Below are positions 24,730 to 33,171 of a stretch of DNA of 44,427 bases, one piece after another (position 1 is the first letter of the stretch; every line of letters begins with the position of its first letter). Origin of the DNA: Candidatus Heimdallarchaeota archaeon (GTDB lineage: Archaea > Asgardarchaeota > Heimdallarchaeia > Heimdallarchaeales > Heimdallarchaeaceae); the NCBI GenBank assembly GCA_030668875.1, contig DAOVER010000024.1, forward strand, positions 1-44,427. The letters run 5' to 3'. The notes below the pieces were generated by a model. The model did no database searches. It saw only the letters and a program-made list of their open reading frames with translations, and was not told where the DNA came from. A program made the translations under genes and the position numbers.

Positions 24730-26151
24730 TTATTTATTCAATCGATCCAGAATCTCATTCATTAACATAAGGAGTTTTTCCATTGTATTCTTACCGATGT
24801 CTATTGATTTTCCAGGTTCATGGAATAGAAGATTACGCTTAAACCTTATTTCATGTAAAAGAGTAACCTCATCTTTTGTTAACATTTTATTCTTTTCTAA
24901 AATGTCAATCAGTTTTAAGAAGTTAATTTCATCGTCTTCAACATCTGTCTTTATACTTGACAATGAACGTCTAAAAATTGTTTCAAGACTTCTGTAGATT
25001 AGAAGAAAAGATAAGGTTTGTTCTTCACTTCTGATTTTATCCCATTTTACAATTTTTTCTTTAATATAATCTATATCAGCTTTAATTGCTTGCTCTTCAT
25101 CTGAAGTAAGAATTTGGCTTGATATTAAATGAGCTAATGGATCATACATGAATTGCTTTTCTATTTTCTCTTTTGTTGCTTTAGGAATATGAATTTCCTC
25201 TAAAACCTCTTTATATAACTTCCATGCAATAGATTTTGCCATTTCATCTCGAGAATACCAGGAAATTGTCTCAACAAGTTTTGTAAAAAGAAGCTGTTTC
25301 TTAGCTTCATCAATAATCCCAAAAAGCTCTCTTTGTGTTCTTCGCACAAATAGATTGCTGATTGGGAATTCAGCAATTGCTAATATTTGTAAAATTCTTT
25401 TTTCTCTTTCCTCCTCTGGTTCAAAATAGATTATTGGAAGAACTCGAGGAATTAATGAACACAGGTTCCTTGAGGAAGCATACAAGAGATATAAGCTAAA
25501 TCCTAGTAGAATTCCAAATACACTTGCAAAGATAATCACATTTGTTAGATTTGATATCTGATCAAGTTCAATGAAATCCAGTTTAATAATAGTAAATCTC
25601 ATAATTATTACAAGAATAAAATTAAGTAAGAGTAAGCTTGATGATACGAAGCTAAAAAGAAATAAAGACTCATTATATGTTAGTAATTTTTCATTTCTTG
25701 TAGTGTGTGATCGATCTATGAAATTTTGACTATACTGACTTTGCGCTTCCTTGGTTAAGTCTGGTATTAAGTCATGTTTTATCTTTCTTTCCAAGAGCTC
25801 TTGTTCATCTTTTTTTAATTTTATCTCCATAGAAATAAGTGGGACTGCTTTCTCTTGAAATCTAAATTTTCTTGGTTTTAAGAAAATTTTGTCGTAATTC
25901 AAAGTAAGATTTCGAGTTATATGCTTCTTCACTCCACCTATTTGGAAAAGTAATCTTGGTGTTAACAAATATAGAAAAAGAATTGGGATAACTAAAAATG
26001 TATAGAAAAGAATTGCTGAAAACTGAAAATCACCTGTTCTAAGTCCAGTGTACACAATATAGACTAAAAGTTCTAGTAACAAAGGCAAAATTAATCCAAA
26101 ACCCACTCTGATAAGTAGGGGAACTATACTTGAATTCGACCTAGTACTCAT
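24730..26151 (-). CDS. Four-TM protein with C-terminal HEPN-like domain
   Basis: 473 aa. Four membrane helices lie in two pairs: around residues 8-60 (IVPLLIRVGFGLILPLLLE; ILFYTFLVIPILFLYLL) and around 150-220. Between and after them are large soluble regions. The C-terminal ~110 residues are helical and contain IRFKRNLLFHEP; RNLLFH (about 439-444) fits the R-x4-H signature of HEPN domains, which are often ribonucleases in toxins and defence proteins. ATG 26151 is used; a TTG at 26199 would add a doubtful leader. GDPD follows 15 bases downstream. Its job is unknown; a membrane sensor coupled to RNA cleavage, or a HEPN used only for dimerisation, are both possible. Confidence 0.6.
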   Translation of the reverse strand: MSTRSNSSIVPLLIRVGFGLILPLLLELLVYIVYTGLRTGDFQFSAILFYTFLVIPILFLYLLTPRLLFQIGGVKKHITRNLTLNYDKIFLKPRKFRFQEKAVPLISMEIKLKKDEQELLERKIKHDLIPDLTKEAQSQYSQNFIDRSHTTRNEKLLTYNESLFLFSFVSSSLLLLNFILVIIMRFTIIKLDFIELDQISNLTNVIIFASVFGILLGFSLYLLYASSRNLCSLIPRVLPIIYFEPEEEREKRILQILAIAEFPISNLFVRRTQRELFGIIDEAKKQLLFTKLVETISWYSRDEMAKSIAWKLYKEVLEEIHIPKATKEKIEKQFMYDPLAHLISSQILTSDEEQAIKADIDYIKEKIVKWDKIRSEEQTLSFLLIYRSLETIFRRSLSSIKTDVEDDEINFLKLIDILEKNKMLTKDEVTLLHEIRFKRNLLFHEPGKSIDIGKNTMEKLLMLMNEILDRLNK

Positions 26152-26226
26152 TATTATTAAAAACAGTTCTTCATTTAAATGTATGATGGTTAGAAGCAAT
26201 TATCTTAAGATTTCTTCTATAATGTA

Positions 26227-27309
26227 TCAAGATTCTAAATTGTCTTGCAGTAATTGCTCTTTCAATAACTCTATTTCTTGTTCTATACGATTTATCTCAG
26301 TACATTCTCCTTGATTCAACTCTTTAAGATCATGTAAGCAGACTAATTGTAGCCTTTCAATTCCTTCAGCAGAATAGCTCTTCATTTCTTCCTTTAATGA
26401 CATCTTTCCTAGTTCAAGCATTTTAGCAAGATTCCAATCAGGCGGATATCTATCAATTTTCTCTGCAATTTTACTGAAGAAAAATGGAGCTTGAAAAGCT
26501 AGTCCATAATGACCATTATCCAAAAACTTCTGGCTCTGGGTTAGTAGTTGTCCTAACTTGAAGTGTGAAGAAATGGTTCTATTTTCTATAACGTCATCTT
26601 TCATCACATTGAGCAAAGCAATTAGTTTAACAATTTCTTGCACATCAATAGGGTTCTGAAAGAGAATAGGAGATATAATTTTCTTTCCTTTTAAGTTCTG
26701 ACTCTTTCCAGAAGATGTGTTTTCACTGGAAATTTTTACAATTTTATCATTATCACTTATACGTAGAAAGGCAGTTTTATTTGAAATTCTAAATAACTCA
26801 ATTAAATTCTTTCTTCCATTTAATCGTAGTAATTGTATTTTGAATCTATTTATCCATTTATCATAATAGAATAAATTAGATGTTATGTTACCTTTTTGAC
26901 CCACAAATGTTGTTAAAGGATAATTATAATAAATCAATAATTCGATTCTCCATGGCTCAATAAACAAATAAGTAGGAACAACTATTATCTTATCATTAAT
27001 ACATTGTTTTAGAGCCATTTCAAAAGCAATAATTTCGTTTTCACTAATATTCTGTTCTAGCTCCAGAACTTTGATAGGCAAGTCCAATTGGTTGATTTTG
27101 TCACAATCTATAATGTCATTTTTTGGGACAGTTAAGATAATTTCACTTACGAATTTCTGTAAAAGATGAATCTTTTTGAAGATTAAAGCAATTGAATCTT
27201 CATCTACAGTATAACAAAATATGATACCGGATATGCTAGTTCTATCTATCCTATGTTTAGAAATTTTCTCTTGTGCTTTTTCTAGTAGATTTCTTAACGA
27301 ACTATGCAT
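26227..27309 (-). CDS. Unrecognised protein encoded beside MobB
   Basis: 360 aa. The first half alternates strands and helices (ISGIIFCYTVDEDSIALIFKK, then EIILTVPKND, LPIKVLELEQ, DKIIVVPTYLF), giving the outline of a nucleotidyltransferase such as MobA, but the MobA signature LAGGxSxRMG is absent. The second half (from about 240) is helical and ends in a Glu/Leu-rich coiled-coil-like tail. The gene starts one base after the mobB stop, so the two are co-translated. A degenerate or divergent MobA-like partner is the best guess; I cannot support a catalytic role. Confidence 0.5.
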   Translation of the reverse strand: MHSSLRNLLEKAQEKISKHRIDRTSISGIIFCYTVDEDSIALIFKKIHLLQKFVSEIILTVPKNDIIDCDKINQLDLPIKVLELEQNISENEIIAFEMALKQCINDKIIVVPTYLFIEPWRIELLIYYNYPLTTFVGQKGNITSNLFYYDKWINRFKIQLLRLNGRKNLIELFRISNKTAFLRISDNDKIVKISSENTSSGKSQNLKGKKIISPILFQNPIDVQEIVKLIALLNVMKDDVIENRTISSHFKLGQLLTQSQKFLDNGHYGLAFQAPFFFSKIAEKIDRYPPDWNLAKMLELGKMSLKEEMKSYSAEGIERLQLVCLHDLKELNQGECTEINRIEQEIELLKEQLLQDNLES

Positions 27310-27310
27310 A

Positions 27311-27850
27311 TCAATCCTCTGTTCTGTTATTTACAAAGTAGGAATAAATATCATCTGTATCGAATAGAACAACTGTAGAGAGGTTTTTTTCAAGTTTTTT
27401 TAAGTCCTCTGAATGGTTGTTGTATTTATCCTTTTGACAATAAATTAGTTTGAGATTAGCAAGATTGAATAAAGTGATATTTTCCTTAAAATCTTCAGAC
27501 CAAACAAGAATTTTATCATATTCCTCATCTTTGTAACCTTCTACCAAAATTATGTCAGGATCACTCAATGACTGAATATTCTTTAAAAGTTCAAACAAAG
27601 GGGTTTTCTTATTTGTTGTAATTTGTGTTATATTTGAAAAAGAGACGGTGGAAGATATAGCTCCTTGTGTAAGAAATTTGTCAGAATCTTTATCAGAGGA
27701 GCTTATAGTATGACCCCTAGCAGATTTTATTGTTGCTACAGATAGATTTTGTTTTTCGAAAAGTTTTAACATATCAAGAATTAAGCTTGTTTTCCCAGAA
27801 TTTGAAAGACCCACAACCTGTATAATTCTTGATTTCTTCATTTTATCCAT
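27311..27850 (-). CDS. mobB: Molybdopterin-guanine dinucleotide adapter MobB
   Basis: 179-aa P-loop GTPase of the MobB family, which helps attach GMP to molybdopterin when the Mo/W cofactor is finished. Walker A is VVGLSNSGKTSL near residues 13-24. A switch-like SARGHT follows, and DIILVEGYKDEEYDKI is the highly typical MobB motif. The C-terminus extends a little past the family core. It leads a two-gene unit with the unrecognised 360-aa gene. Its presence suggests the organism uses molybdo- or tungstoenzymes, none of which lie in this window. Confidence 0.85.
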   Translation of the reverse strand: MDKMKKSRIIQVVGLSNSGKTSLILDMLKLFEKQNLSVATIKSARGHTISSSDKDSDKFLTQGAISSTVSFSNITQITTNKKTPLFELLKNIQSLSDPDIILVEGYKDEEYDKILVWSEDFKENITLFNLANLKLIYCQKDKYNNHSEDLKKLEKNLSTVVLFDTDDIYSYFVNNRTED

Positions 27851-27893
27851 ACTTTCATTTAACTTTTTAAGTATGATGTATTAATGAAATAAT

Positions 27894-27927
27894 CTGTGAA
27901 AAAAATAGTTTTGAGGATTTAATCCTC
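27894..27927 (-). terminator. Hairpin plus oligo-T terminator
   Basis: After the stop of the 27931-29337 gene the minus strand folds GAGGAT with ATCCTC (27913-27927, 3-base loop) and continues into a run of seven T. Confidence 0.6.
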
Positions 27928-27930
27928 TTA

Positions 27931-29337
27931 TTATTCCCTAATTAAGGTATTTGCACCATAGATAAGTTTCTTTGCTGAAGTTATCCCTATACCTCTTATT
28001 TTGCTTAATTCTTCAGGTTTAGAGTTTGCAAGCTGATCAATTGTTTCAACGCCACCATCTTTAAGCAACATAGCAATTTTTTCTCCAACTCCTGATATAT
28101 CTACTATCCTCAGTTCAGCTTTCTTATCTGTAAAAATTTCAGTTGAATCTATTGTTTCTTCTCCATCATCAATAATTTCTATTTCGAATGGTAGAGTTTT
28201 TTTTGCTTTAATTGAAGGTTTACTTACAGACGGGAGTCTTCGAGTTTTCTTTCTTTTACTTCCTGGAGGTGCAGGGATTTTATCTATCTCAGGATCTATC
28301 TTCCTCACAGGATGAATAAAAGCTTCAGATTCATTTCTGATAAGTTCACTCGGCTTTCGAAGATGCTCAACTTCTTCAAATACAGTTTCCTTATCCTTAA
28401 GATAATCTGAAGGTTTTAACAGTCTCTCACTTTTAGGAGGAGTTAGCTTCTGTTCAACTATTTCTTTTTTCTTGGTTGGTTGTTGAACAAGTTTCTTAGT
28501 TTTTGTTTCTGTTTTTACTGTTTCAATAGTTTTCTCATGTGAGAGTTCGCTTGGTTTAACTGTTGTATCAGCCACTGCATCGATTGTTTCTCGCTTTTTC
28601 AGATACTGTGTGGGTTTGAGTATGTCAACAGATTCAACCTTTTTCTCTTTTTTGGGTGAAGGTTTTGTAACAATTGGATCACCCATAATTTTCTTTGGAG
28701 CTTTGGGTTTAATTGCTTCTGGCTCAAAAATTGTATCGCGTTTCTTAATAACATCACTTGGCTTAAGTAGAGTATTTACAAGAGGTGCTTCTGGTTCTTC
28801 TTCCTCTTCTTCTACTTTCACTGGAGGCATTATTGTTACACTAGGAGATATTATCTCGTCTTTTTTAAACAGTTCACTGGGTTTAACAATTTCTGAAGCT
28901 GGAGATACAAGACTTTCAACGTCAGTTGTCATTTCTCTTTTCTTTGAAACAGATTCAAGAGGTTCTTGTACAACTTTGGCTTCTCTAATATCCAAACCAG
29001 AAGAGTGCAATGAGGCACCTTTACCCAAGTTTCTTACTAGTTCAATAAGTTGATAGAAATTGATATTTGTAATACCTACATCTGAAAAATATTCTGCTAA
29101 CCAGTTTGCAAAACGGTGGACATTTACCTCAGATCCTAGCATTTTTTCCCAAAAATTCATTATTATCGTTGTAAGTTGATCAAATGAAGAATATTTATGA
29201 GTCTGTGTTATATGTTTACCATCATATAAATCTAGAACACCTGTCATGTGCTCACTAAATACATTCTCATTTGGTTTGATGACGACACTATATCTATAAC
29301 TTCCAATCAAACTTCTACGTTGTGGTCGCGATGACAT
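27931..29337 (-). CDS. Disordered KPS-repeat protein with C-terminal HhH domain
   Basis: 468 aa in three parts. Residues 1-105 form a folded domain of unknown family. Residues 106-400 are disordered, rich in Lys/Glu/Pro/Ser, and contain six copies of a short motif [LV]KPS-[ED]-x-L-x-KK-x-ET-[IV], near residues 151, 191, 240, 260, 307 and 327, spaced 20-50 residues apart. Residues 408-468 are a tandem helix-hairpin-helix (ISGVGEK, IRGIGITSAKK, ending YGANTLI) resembling the HhH at the start of the eL33 fusion protein. Regular motifs in a flexible chain suggest repeated docking sites for a partner. A clear TATA box precedes it. Confidence 0.7.
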   Translation of the reverse strand: MSSRPQRRSLIGSYRYSVVIKPNENVFSEHMTGVLDLYDGKHITQTHKYSSFDQLTTIIMNFWEKMLGSEVNVHRFANWLAEYFSDVGITNINFYQLIELVRNLGKGASLHSSGLDIREAKVVQEPLESVSKKREMTTDVESLVSPASEIVKPSELFKKDEIISPSVTIMPPVKVEEEEEEPEAPLVNTLLKPSDVIKKRDTIFEPEAIKPKAPKKIMGDPIVTKPSPKKEKKVESVDILKPTQYLKKRETIDAVADTTVKPSELSHEKTIETVKTETKTKKLVQQPTKKKEIVEQKLTPPKSERLLKPSDYLKDKETVFEEVEHLRKPSELIRNESEAFIHPVRKIDPEIDKIPAPPGSKRKKTRRLPSVSKPSIKAKKTLPFEIEIIDDGEETIDSTEIFTDKKAELRIVDISGVGEKIAMLLKDGGVETIDQLANSKPEELSKIRGIGITSAKKLIYGANTLIRE

Positions 29338-29365
29338 TTTCTCACAAAATACATATGTTCAATCT

Positions 29366-29373
29366 CTTTATAA
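29366..29373 (-). promoter_or_regulatory. BRE/TATA promoter of the KPS-repeat gene
   Basis: The minus strand reads AAAAGGA then TTATAAAG, centred about 32 bases before the ATG at 29337. This is a good archaeal BRE/TATA arrangement and predicts a leader of only about five bases. Confidence 0.55.
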
Positions 29374-29470
29374 TCCTTTTCTGTTATGCAATCAAAACGA
29401 TTTTTTCTGAATTTAATAGAGGTTTAACAAATAAATATAAAGAAAAAGAAAGGAAAAAGGGAAAAATGGT

Positions 29471-30976
29471 TTAGAACTCAGCTGGTTGTTCTTGCTTGTC
29501 AATCTTGTCAGATGACCAAGATGTTCTCTCTTCTTTGTCGTAACTTACCATAATGTTTTCTCTGACTTTAGAGATACTTTCTTGAACATCAGCTGACAAC
29601 CTTGTTTTGCGTCCTGGCTTTCCTCTGAATGGATCTGCGATATAGAAGAATAAGATTGTTTGATATGCTGTATTGAGTGGTTTGAGTAATGCAGACATAG
29701 GCAAATAACCAAAGATGAAGAAGAACACAGCTACAACAGCTCCAAAGAGAGCCAATACACCAACATCAGTTGAGAGCGAAATACCAAACCAATATCGTCC
29801 AACAAAGAAACCTGCTACAACAAATATGGCAAAGGTCATCACTGAGAATAATCCTTTAGCAATATTGACACCAGTTTTTCCTATGATGATATCTGCACCA
29901 GAATCTAATGCTAAATCAGAGGATCTAGCAATGCTTCGAATGAAGCCTTGTTTCTCTACAACTATGATTGTTAAAGTGTAGTAGTTCAGGAATTTAATAA
30001 TCTTGAACAACCATTTGAAGAGCAGTACGAATATGATAAATACCCAGTAAAGCACCTTTTTTATGATAGTAAAAGCTTTATAGAATTTTGAAGTTTCTTT
30101 GATCTTCTTCGCTCCAAAATATTGAACTATTTTTACAATCCAATCAAAGAATGCCATGAACATTCCAAACATTACTATGCTTCCTTTTACTTTCCAAACT
30201 TCCTTCATAGCATAACGAATACTTGCTTCTTTGTAATTATTCCATCTTTTGAACATGCAAATATTGATAGCATCAAGGAAGTACATTGTTGTCCAGTAAA
30301 TTGCCAGATACACATAAATAACAAGGAATAACACTAACCATTGAACCCATGTTTCTTGATCACTTAACCAGGATAGGTTAATGACCCACACACTTGCTGC
30401 AGCTCCAAGAATGAATATTATAATTGATGCAACAGCAAAAATCAGAATAGGAATCAACGTACGTTTATTTTCATTTACTGCTTCACAGCTTGTTTCGAAT
30501 ATTTTAGCTCCAAGAACTATTCTTCTTGAAACTAGAAGTATCACTACTATAAGCATAGCAGCAAGAGCTACTACGCCAATCCCTATCCAGATCGGTTTTA
30601 AGCCTATTATACAGTATATACCTCCACCTAAGATTACTAGAGGAATTCCAAATACAACTACACTAACAAATTCAGCACCAACAAAACTCATAATCCATAT
30701 TTCTAGATATGCTAGCAAAATTCCAATTAGGAACAAAGCAGCGACACCACCGATTATCCAGTATTTCATTGCTTCTAAATCTGGAACTAGAACTGGAACT
30801 GTTGAGATATCTATATCAGCTATGAAAGCAATTGCATAATCTAAAAAACCAATACCCTCACTGGCAAAGTTTGTGATAGCATAAATCCCTAAGGCTAATG
30901 CTGCAAAAGCTAAAAGAGACCATAAGTAAAAGAATAATCCAAAATCTCTTACTCTTTTTTCTTCTTGTTCAGTCAT
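29471..30976 (-). CDS. Multi-spanning membrane protein of unknown function
   Basis: 501 aa with about ten hydrophobic segments and short loops. A conserved-looking C-terminal block, around EKQGFIRSIARSSDLALDSGADIIIGKTG and later LKPLNTAYQTILFFYIADPFRG, lies near the membrane and ends in a charged cytosolic tail. The arrangement is reminiscent of uncharacterised prokaryotic multi-TM families that carry a similar KPL..AY end, but I cannot name one with confidence. It is a single-gene unit with a T/C-rich tract downstream on its strand (29440-29466), a likely terminator. A sugar kinase gene is divergent from it. Confidence 0.65.
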   Translation of the reverse strand: MTEQEEKRVRDFGLFFYLWSLLAFAALALGIYAITNFASEGIGFLDYAIAFIADIDISTVPVLVPDLEAMKYWIIGGVAALFLIGILLAYLEIWIMSFVGAEFVSVVVFGIPLVILGGGIYCIIGLKPIWIGIGVVALAAMLIVVILLVSRRIVLGAKIFETSCEAVNENKRTLIPILIFAVASIIIFILGAAASVWVINLSWLSDQETWVQWLVLFLVIYVYLAIYWTTMYFLDAINICMFKRWNNYKEASIRYAMKEVWKVKGSIVMFGMFMAFFDWIVKIVQYFGAKKIKETSKFYKAFTIIKKVLYWVFIIFVLLFKWLFKIIKFLNYYTLTIIVVEKQGFIRSIARSSDLALDSGADIIIGKTGVNIAKGLFSVMTFAIFVVAGFFVGRYWFGISLSTDVGVLALFGAVVAVFFFIFGYLPMSALLKPLNTAYQTILFFYIADPFRGKPGRKTRLSADVQESISKVRENIMVSYDKEERTSWSSDKIDKQEQPAEF

Positions 30977-31072
30977 GAATATTATTTCTATTCCTTATTC
31001 AAAAATGTTTGCTAGGATTGTAGTTGTAAGCACGTAAGAAGATTTAAGAAAGGATTCAGAGAAATACATAAT

Positions 31073-31981
31073 GTGAAGGTTGACCTTAATATTATTAGTC
31101 ATGCAGTTTTAGATGATAAAATGTTTTTCACAGAAACGGGGAAAAAAGAAGTGAAAAATCAATTAGGGGGACCAGTTTCTTTTGCCTCTACTATTTTTCC
31201 TGTTTTATCAATTAAAGGGAGATGTATAACTACAATTGGAAGAGATTTTCCAAAGGAGTACTTAGAGTATTTTTCACAAATCAAAAATTACCATTTTGAG
31301 TATGAATTTAGTGAAAAAACAACACGTTTCCTCCACAAAATTTACGAAAACTTTAGATTTTTATATTTATTAGAACAAGCATCAAATTTAGACGAATACA
31401 TTACAGAATTTCCAGGCGCTAAAGGTTGTTTGATATCTCCTATTTATCATGAGGTTACATCAAAAACAGTAGATTGGGCATGTGAAGAACATGATTATAT
31501 TGGAATAGATGTTCAAGGTTTTATGAGAGGTTTAGATGTAAATAACAAAATAGTTCTTCTATACAATCCACAAATATTATCAGAGTTAACTAAAAATGCA
31601 AGTTTCGTAAAATATTCTCTGAATGAAGCACAACATTATACCCAGAAGAAATCCTATATGGAAATCTTGGAAGGATTACCCTCTAATAATACACAAATAG
31701 TAACACTTGGTAGTGAAGGATTACTTTTTTCAAAAAATGAACAATACTACAAATTATCAGCCCCATATAGAATAGAAAGAGACCCTACAGGAGCTGGTGA
31801 TGTACTTGTATCAGGCATTTTATCAAAATTAGTAGAAACAGGTGATCTTGAAATATCGATTGCTTTTGGTATGGCTCTTGCTGCAGAAAAAGTACAGATG
31901 AATAGATTGCAACCCTTAGCTTCCAATGATTATATGAAGATAGCAGAAAAAATACTTGAATCTTTGGAACAATTAAGATAA
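31073..31981 (+). CDS. PfkB-family carbohydrate/nucleoside kinase
   Basis: 302 aa of the ribokinase/PfkB superfamily, which phosphorylates sugars or nucleosides. The N-terminal substrate-side motif is NQLGGPVSFAST, and the C-terminal anion-hole and catalytic motif is DPTGAGD, whose last Asp is the catalytic base. VTLGSEGLLFS is the usual strand before it. The start is GTG at 31073; an overlapping ATG at 31071 meets a stop at once. The substrate cannot be assigned from sequence. It ends 2 bases before the end of the convergent ThiI-like gene. Confidence 0.85.
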   Translation: MKVDLNIISHAVLDDKMFFTETGKKEVKNQLGGPVSFASTIFPVLSIKGRCITTIGRDFPKEYLEYFSQIKNYHFEYEFSEKTTRFLHKIYENFRFLYLLEQASNLDEYITEFPGAKGCLISPIYHEVTSKTVDWACEEHDYIGIDVQGFMRGLDVNNKIVLLYNPQILSELTKNASFVKYSLNEAQHYTQKKSYMEILEGLPSNNTQIVTLGSEGLLFSKNEQYYKLSAPYRIERDPTGAGDVLVSGILSKLVETGDLEISIAFGMALAAEKVQMNRLQPLASNDYMKIAEKILESLEQLR

Positions 31982-31983
31982 AA

Positions 31984-32607
31984 TCAACTAAATAACAATT
32001 GAAGGCTTTTCATAGAATTTTCAATCAGACTAGAAATATCCAATTTACCTTCTTCATTTATTGCATTTGCTAGTACAGCATTTGTAACCGGATGCTTTGG
32101 TCCCAATAAATCGCATATTTCCGGCCCAGCTGAAATATCAAAGATTTTTAATGAACGAGTATAATCGATAATCTTCTCTTTATCAAAAGTGATCAAAGGT
32201 TTCAAAACTCTATGTTCTGCTGCTTGTTCGATAACAGAGATATTGGCTAAAGTTTGACTTGAAACTTGACCAAGACTCTCTCCAGTCCCAATATATTTGG
32301 CGTTTTCAATCTTAGCAATTTCTCCCGCCAATCTCAACATAAATCGTTTCATCAGTACGAAATAATACGAGTGTTTACATTTATCAACAAAGGTTTGAAG
32401 AATATCAGCAATATCAATTACATATATTTTTTTCCACCCAAAAACTCTTGCAATTTCTTTGCTCTTCTCAATTGAATCTTCACCTGCAAAGTCAACATTA
32501 GAGAGGTGTAAAGGGATAATTTGATAATCTTGTTCTTGAAGTAGATAACCCGCTATGCTACTGTCAAAACCACCACTCAGCAATAAGACTACTTTGCGGT
32601 TTATCAT
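31984..32607 (-). CDS. ThiI-type PP-loop sulfurtransferase without THUMP domain
   Basis: 207 aa. The PP-loop SGGFDSS near residue 11 binds ATP. TGESLGQVSSQTLANI and PLITFDKEKIIDYTR are hallmark motifs of the ThiI adenylation domain, and ICDLLGPKHPVT corresponds to its end. Full ThiI has N-terminal ferredoxin-like and THUMP domains for tRNA binding; these are missing, so the protein is only the catalytic part. It could make 4-thiouridine with a separate THUMP protein, or modify another substrate. ATG 32607 is chosen over TTG 32610. The GNAT gene is divergent from it. Confidence 0.82.
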   Translation of the reverse strand: MINRKVVLLLSGGFDSSIAGYLLQEQDYQIIPLHLSNVDFAGEDSIEKSKEIARVFGWKKIYVIDIADILQTFVDKCKHSYYFVLMKRFMLRLAGEIAKIENAKYIGTGESLGQVSSQTLANISVIEQAAEHRVLKPLITFDKEKIIDYTRSLKIFDISAGPEICDLLGPKHPVTNAVLANAINEEGKLDISSLIENSMKSLQLLFS

Positions 32608-32684
32608 CAAGTTATCTGAATTTCAACCTTTTAGAATGTTTAGATAAGGAAAAAATTCTTTAAGCATCCATTCTCATAAAATTC

Positions 32685-33119
32685 ATGGAAATTTCTAATT
32701 TCTCTATTGATATGTACGAAGATGTTTACAGATTGTGGGAAATAACAGGTATTACTTTAGGTACTTCTGATACAGAAAAACAGGTAGCAAGAGTGTTAGA
32801 TTATAACCCCGAATTATTCATTGTAGGGAAAGTAGAAGGTAAAATCATTGCTGTTGTAATGGGTGCATTCGATGGAAGAAGAGGATATGTACATCACTTA
32901 ACAGTTGATCCTGAGTTTCAAAAGAAAGGATATGGGAAGGTGATTGTGGAGGAATTGCACAAGAGATTTCTAGAAAAAGGAGTGGTTAAGGTTCATCTAT
33001 TTGTTGAAATTGAAAATGAAGGAGTGATTGAATTTTATAAAAAAATGGGCTGGTACATAAGAGACGACCTTGAAATGATGAGTTATAATCCCGATAACAA
33101 TTATTCTGATAAAAGCTAA
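32685..33119 (+). CDS. GNAT family N-acetyltransferase
   Basis: 144 aa with the GNAT fold. Motif A for acetyl-CoA binding is LTVDPEFQKKGYGK (Q/RxxGxG/A type), and the C-terminal NEGVIEFYKKMGW matches the motif B region. It resembles the short YpeA/RimI-like group. The target (protein N-terminus, amine or metabolite) cannot be told. It is convergent with the longin-like gene of the GTPase operon, with about 50 bases between their stops. Confidence 0.87.
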   Translation: MEISNFSIDMYEDVYRLWEITGITLGTSDTEKQVARVLDYNPELFIVGKVEGKIIAVVMGAFDGRRGYVHHLTVDPEFQKKGYGKVIVEELHKRFLEKGVVKVHLFVEIENEGVIEFYKKMGWYIRDDLEMMSYNPDNNYSDKS

Positions 33120-33171
33120 CTTAGAATCAACAGAGAAATAATAGAAATAAAATAGAAAAAGGAGAATGGGT

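Noticed and set aside
28610..29053. 147-aa plus-strand frame opposite the KPS-repeat gene
   Set aside because: Low-complexity Ser/Thr/Gly product mirroring the Lys/Glu/Pro linker on the other strand; no ribosome binding site or known motif.
30381..30839. 152-aa plus-strand frame opposite the multi-TM gene
   Set aside because: Antisense of hydrophobic codons, giving a Thr/Ile/Pro-rich product with no recognisable domain.
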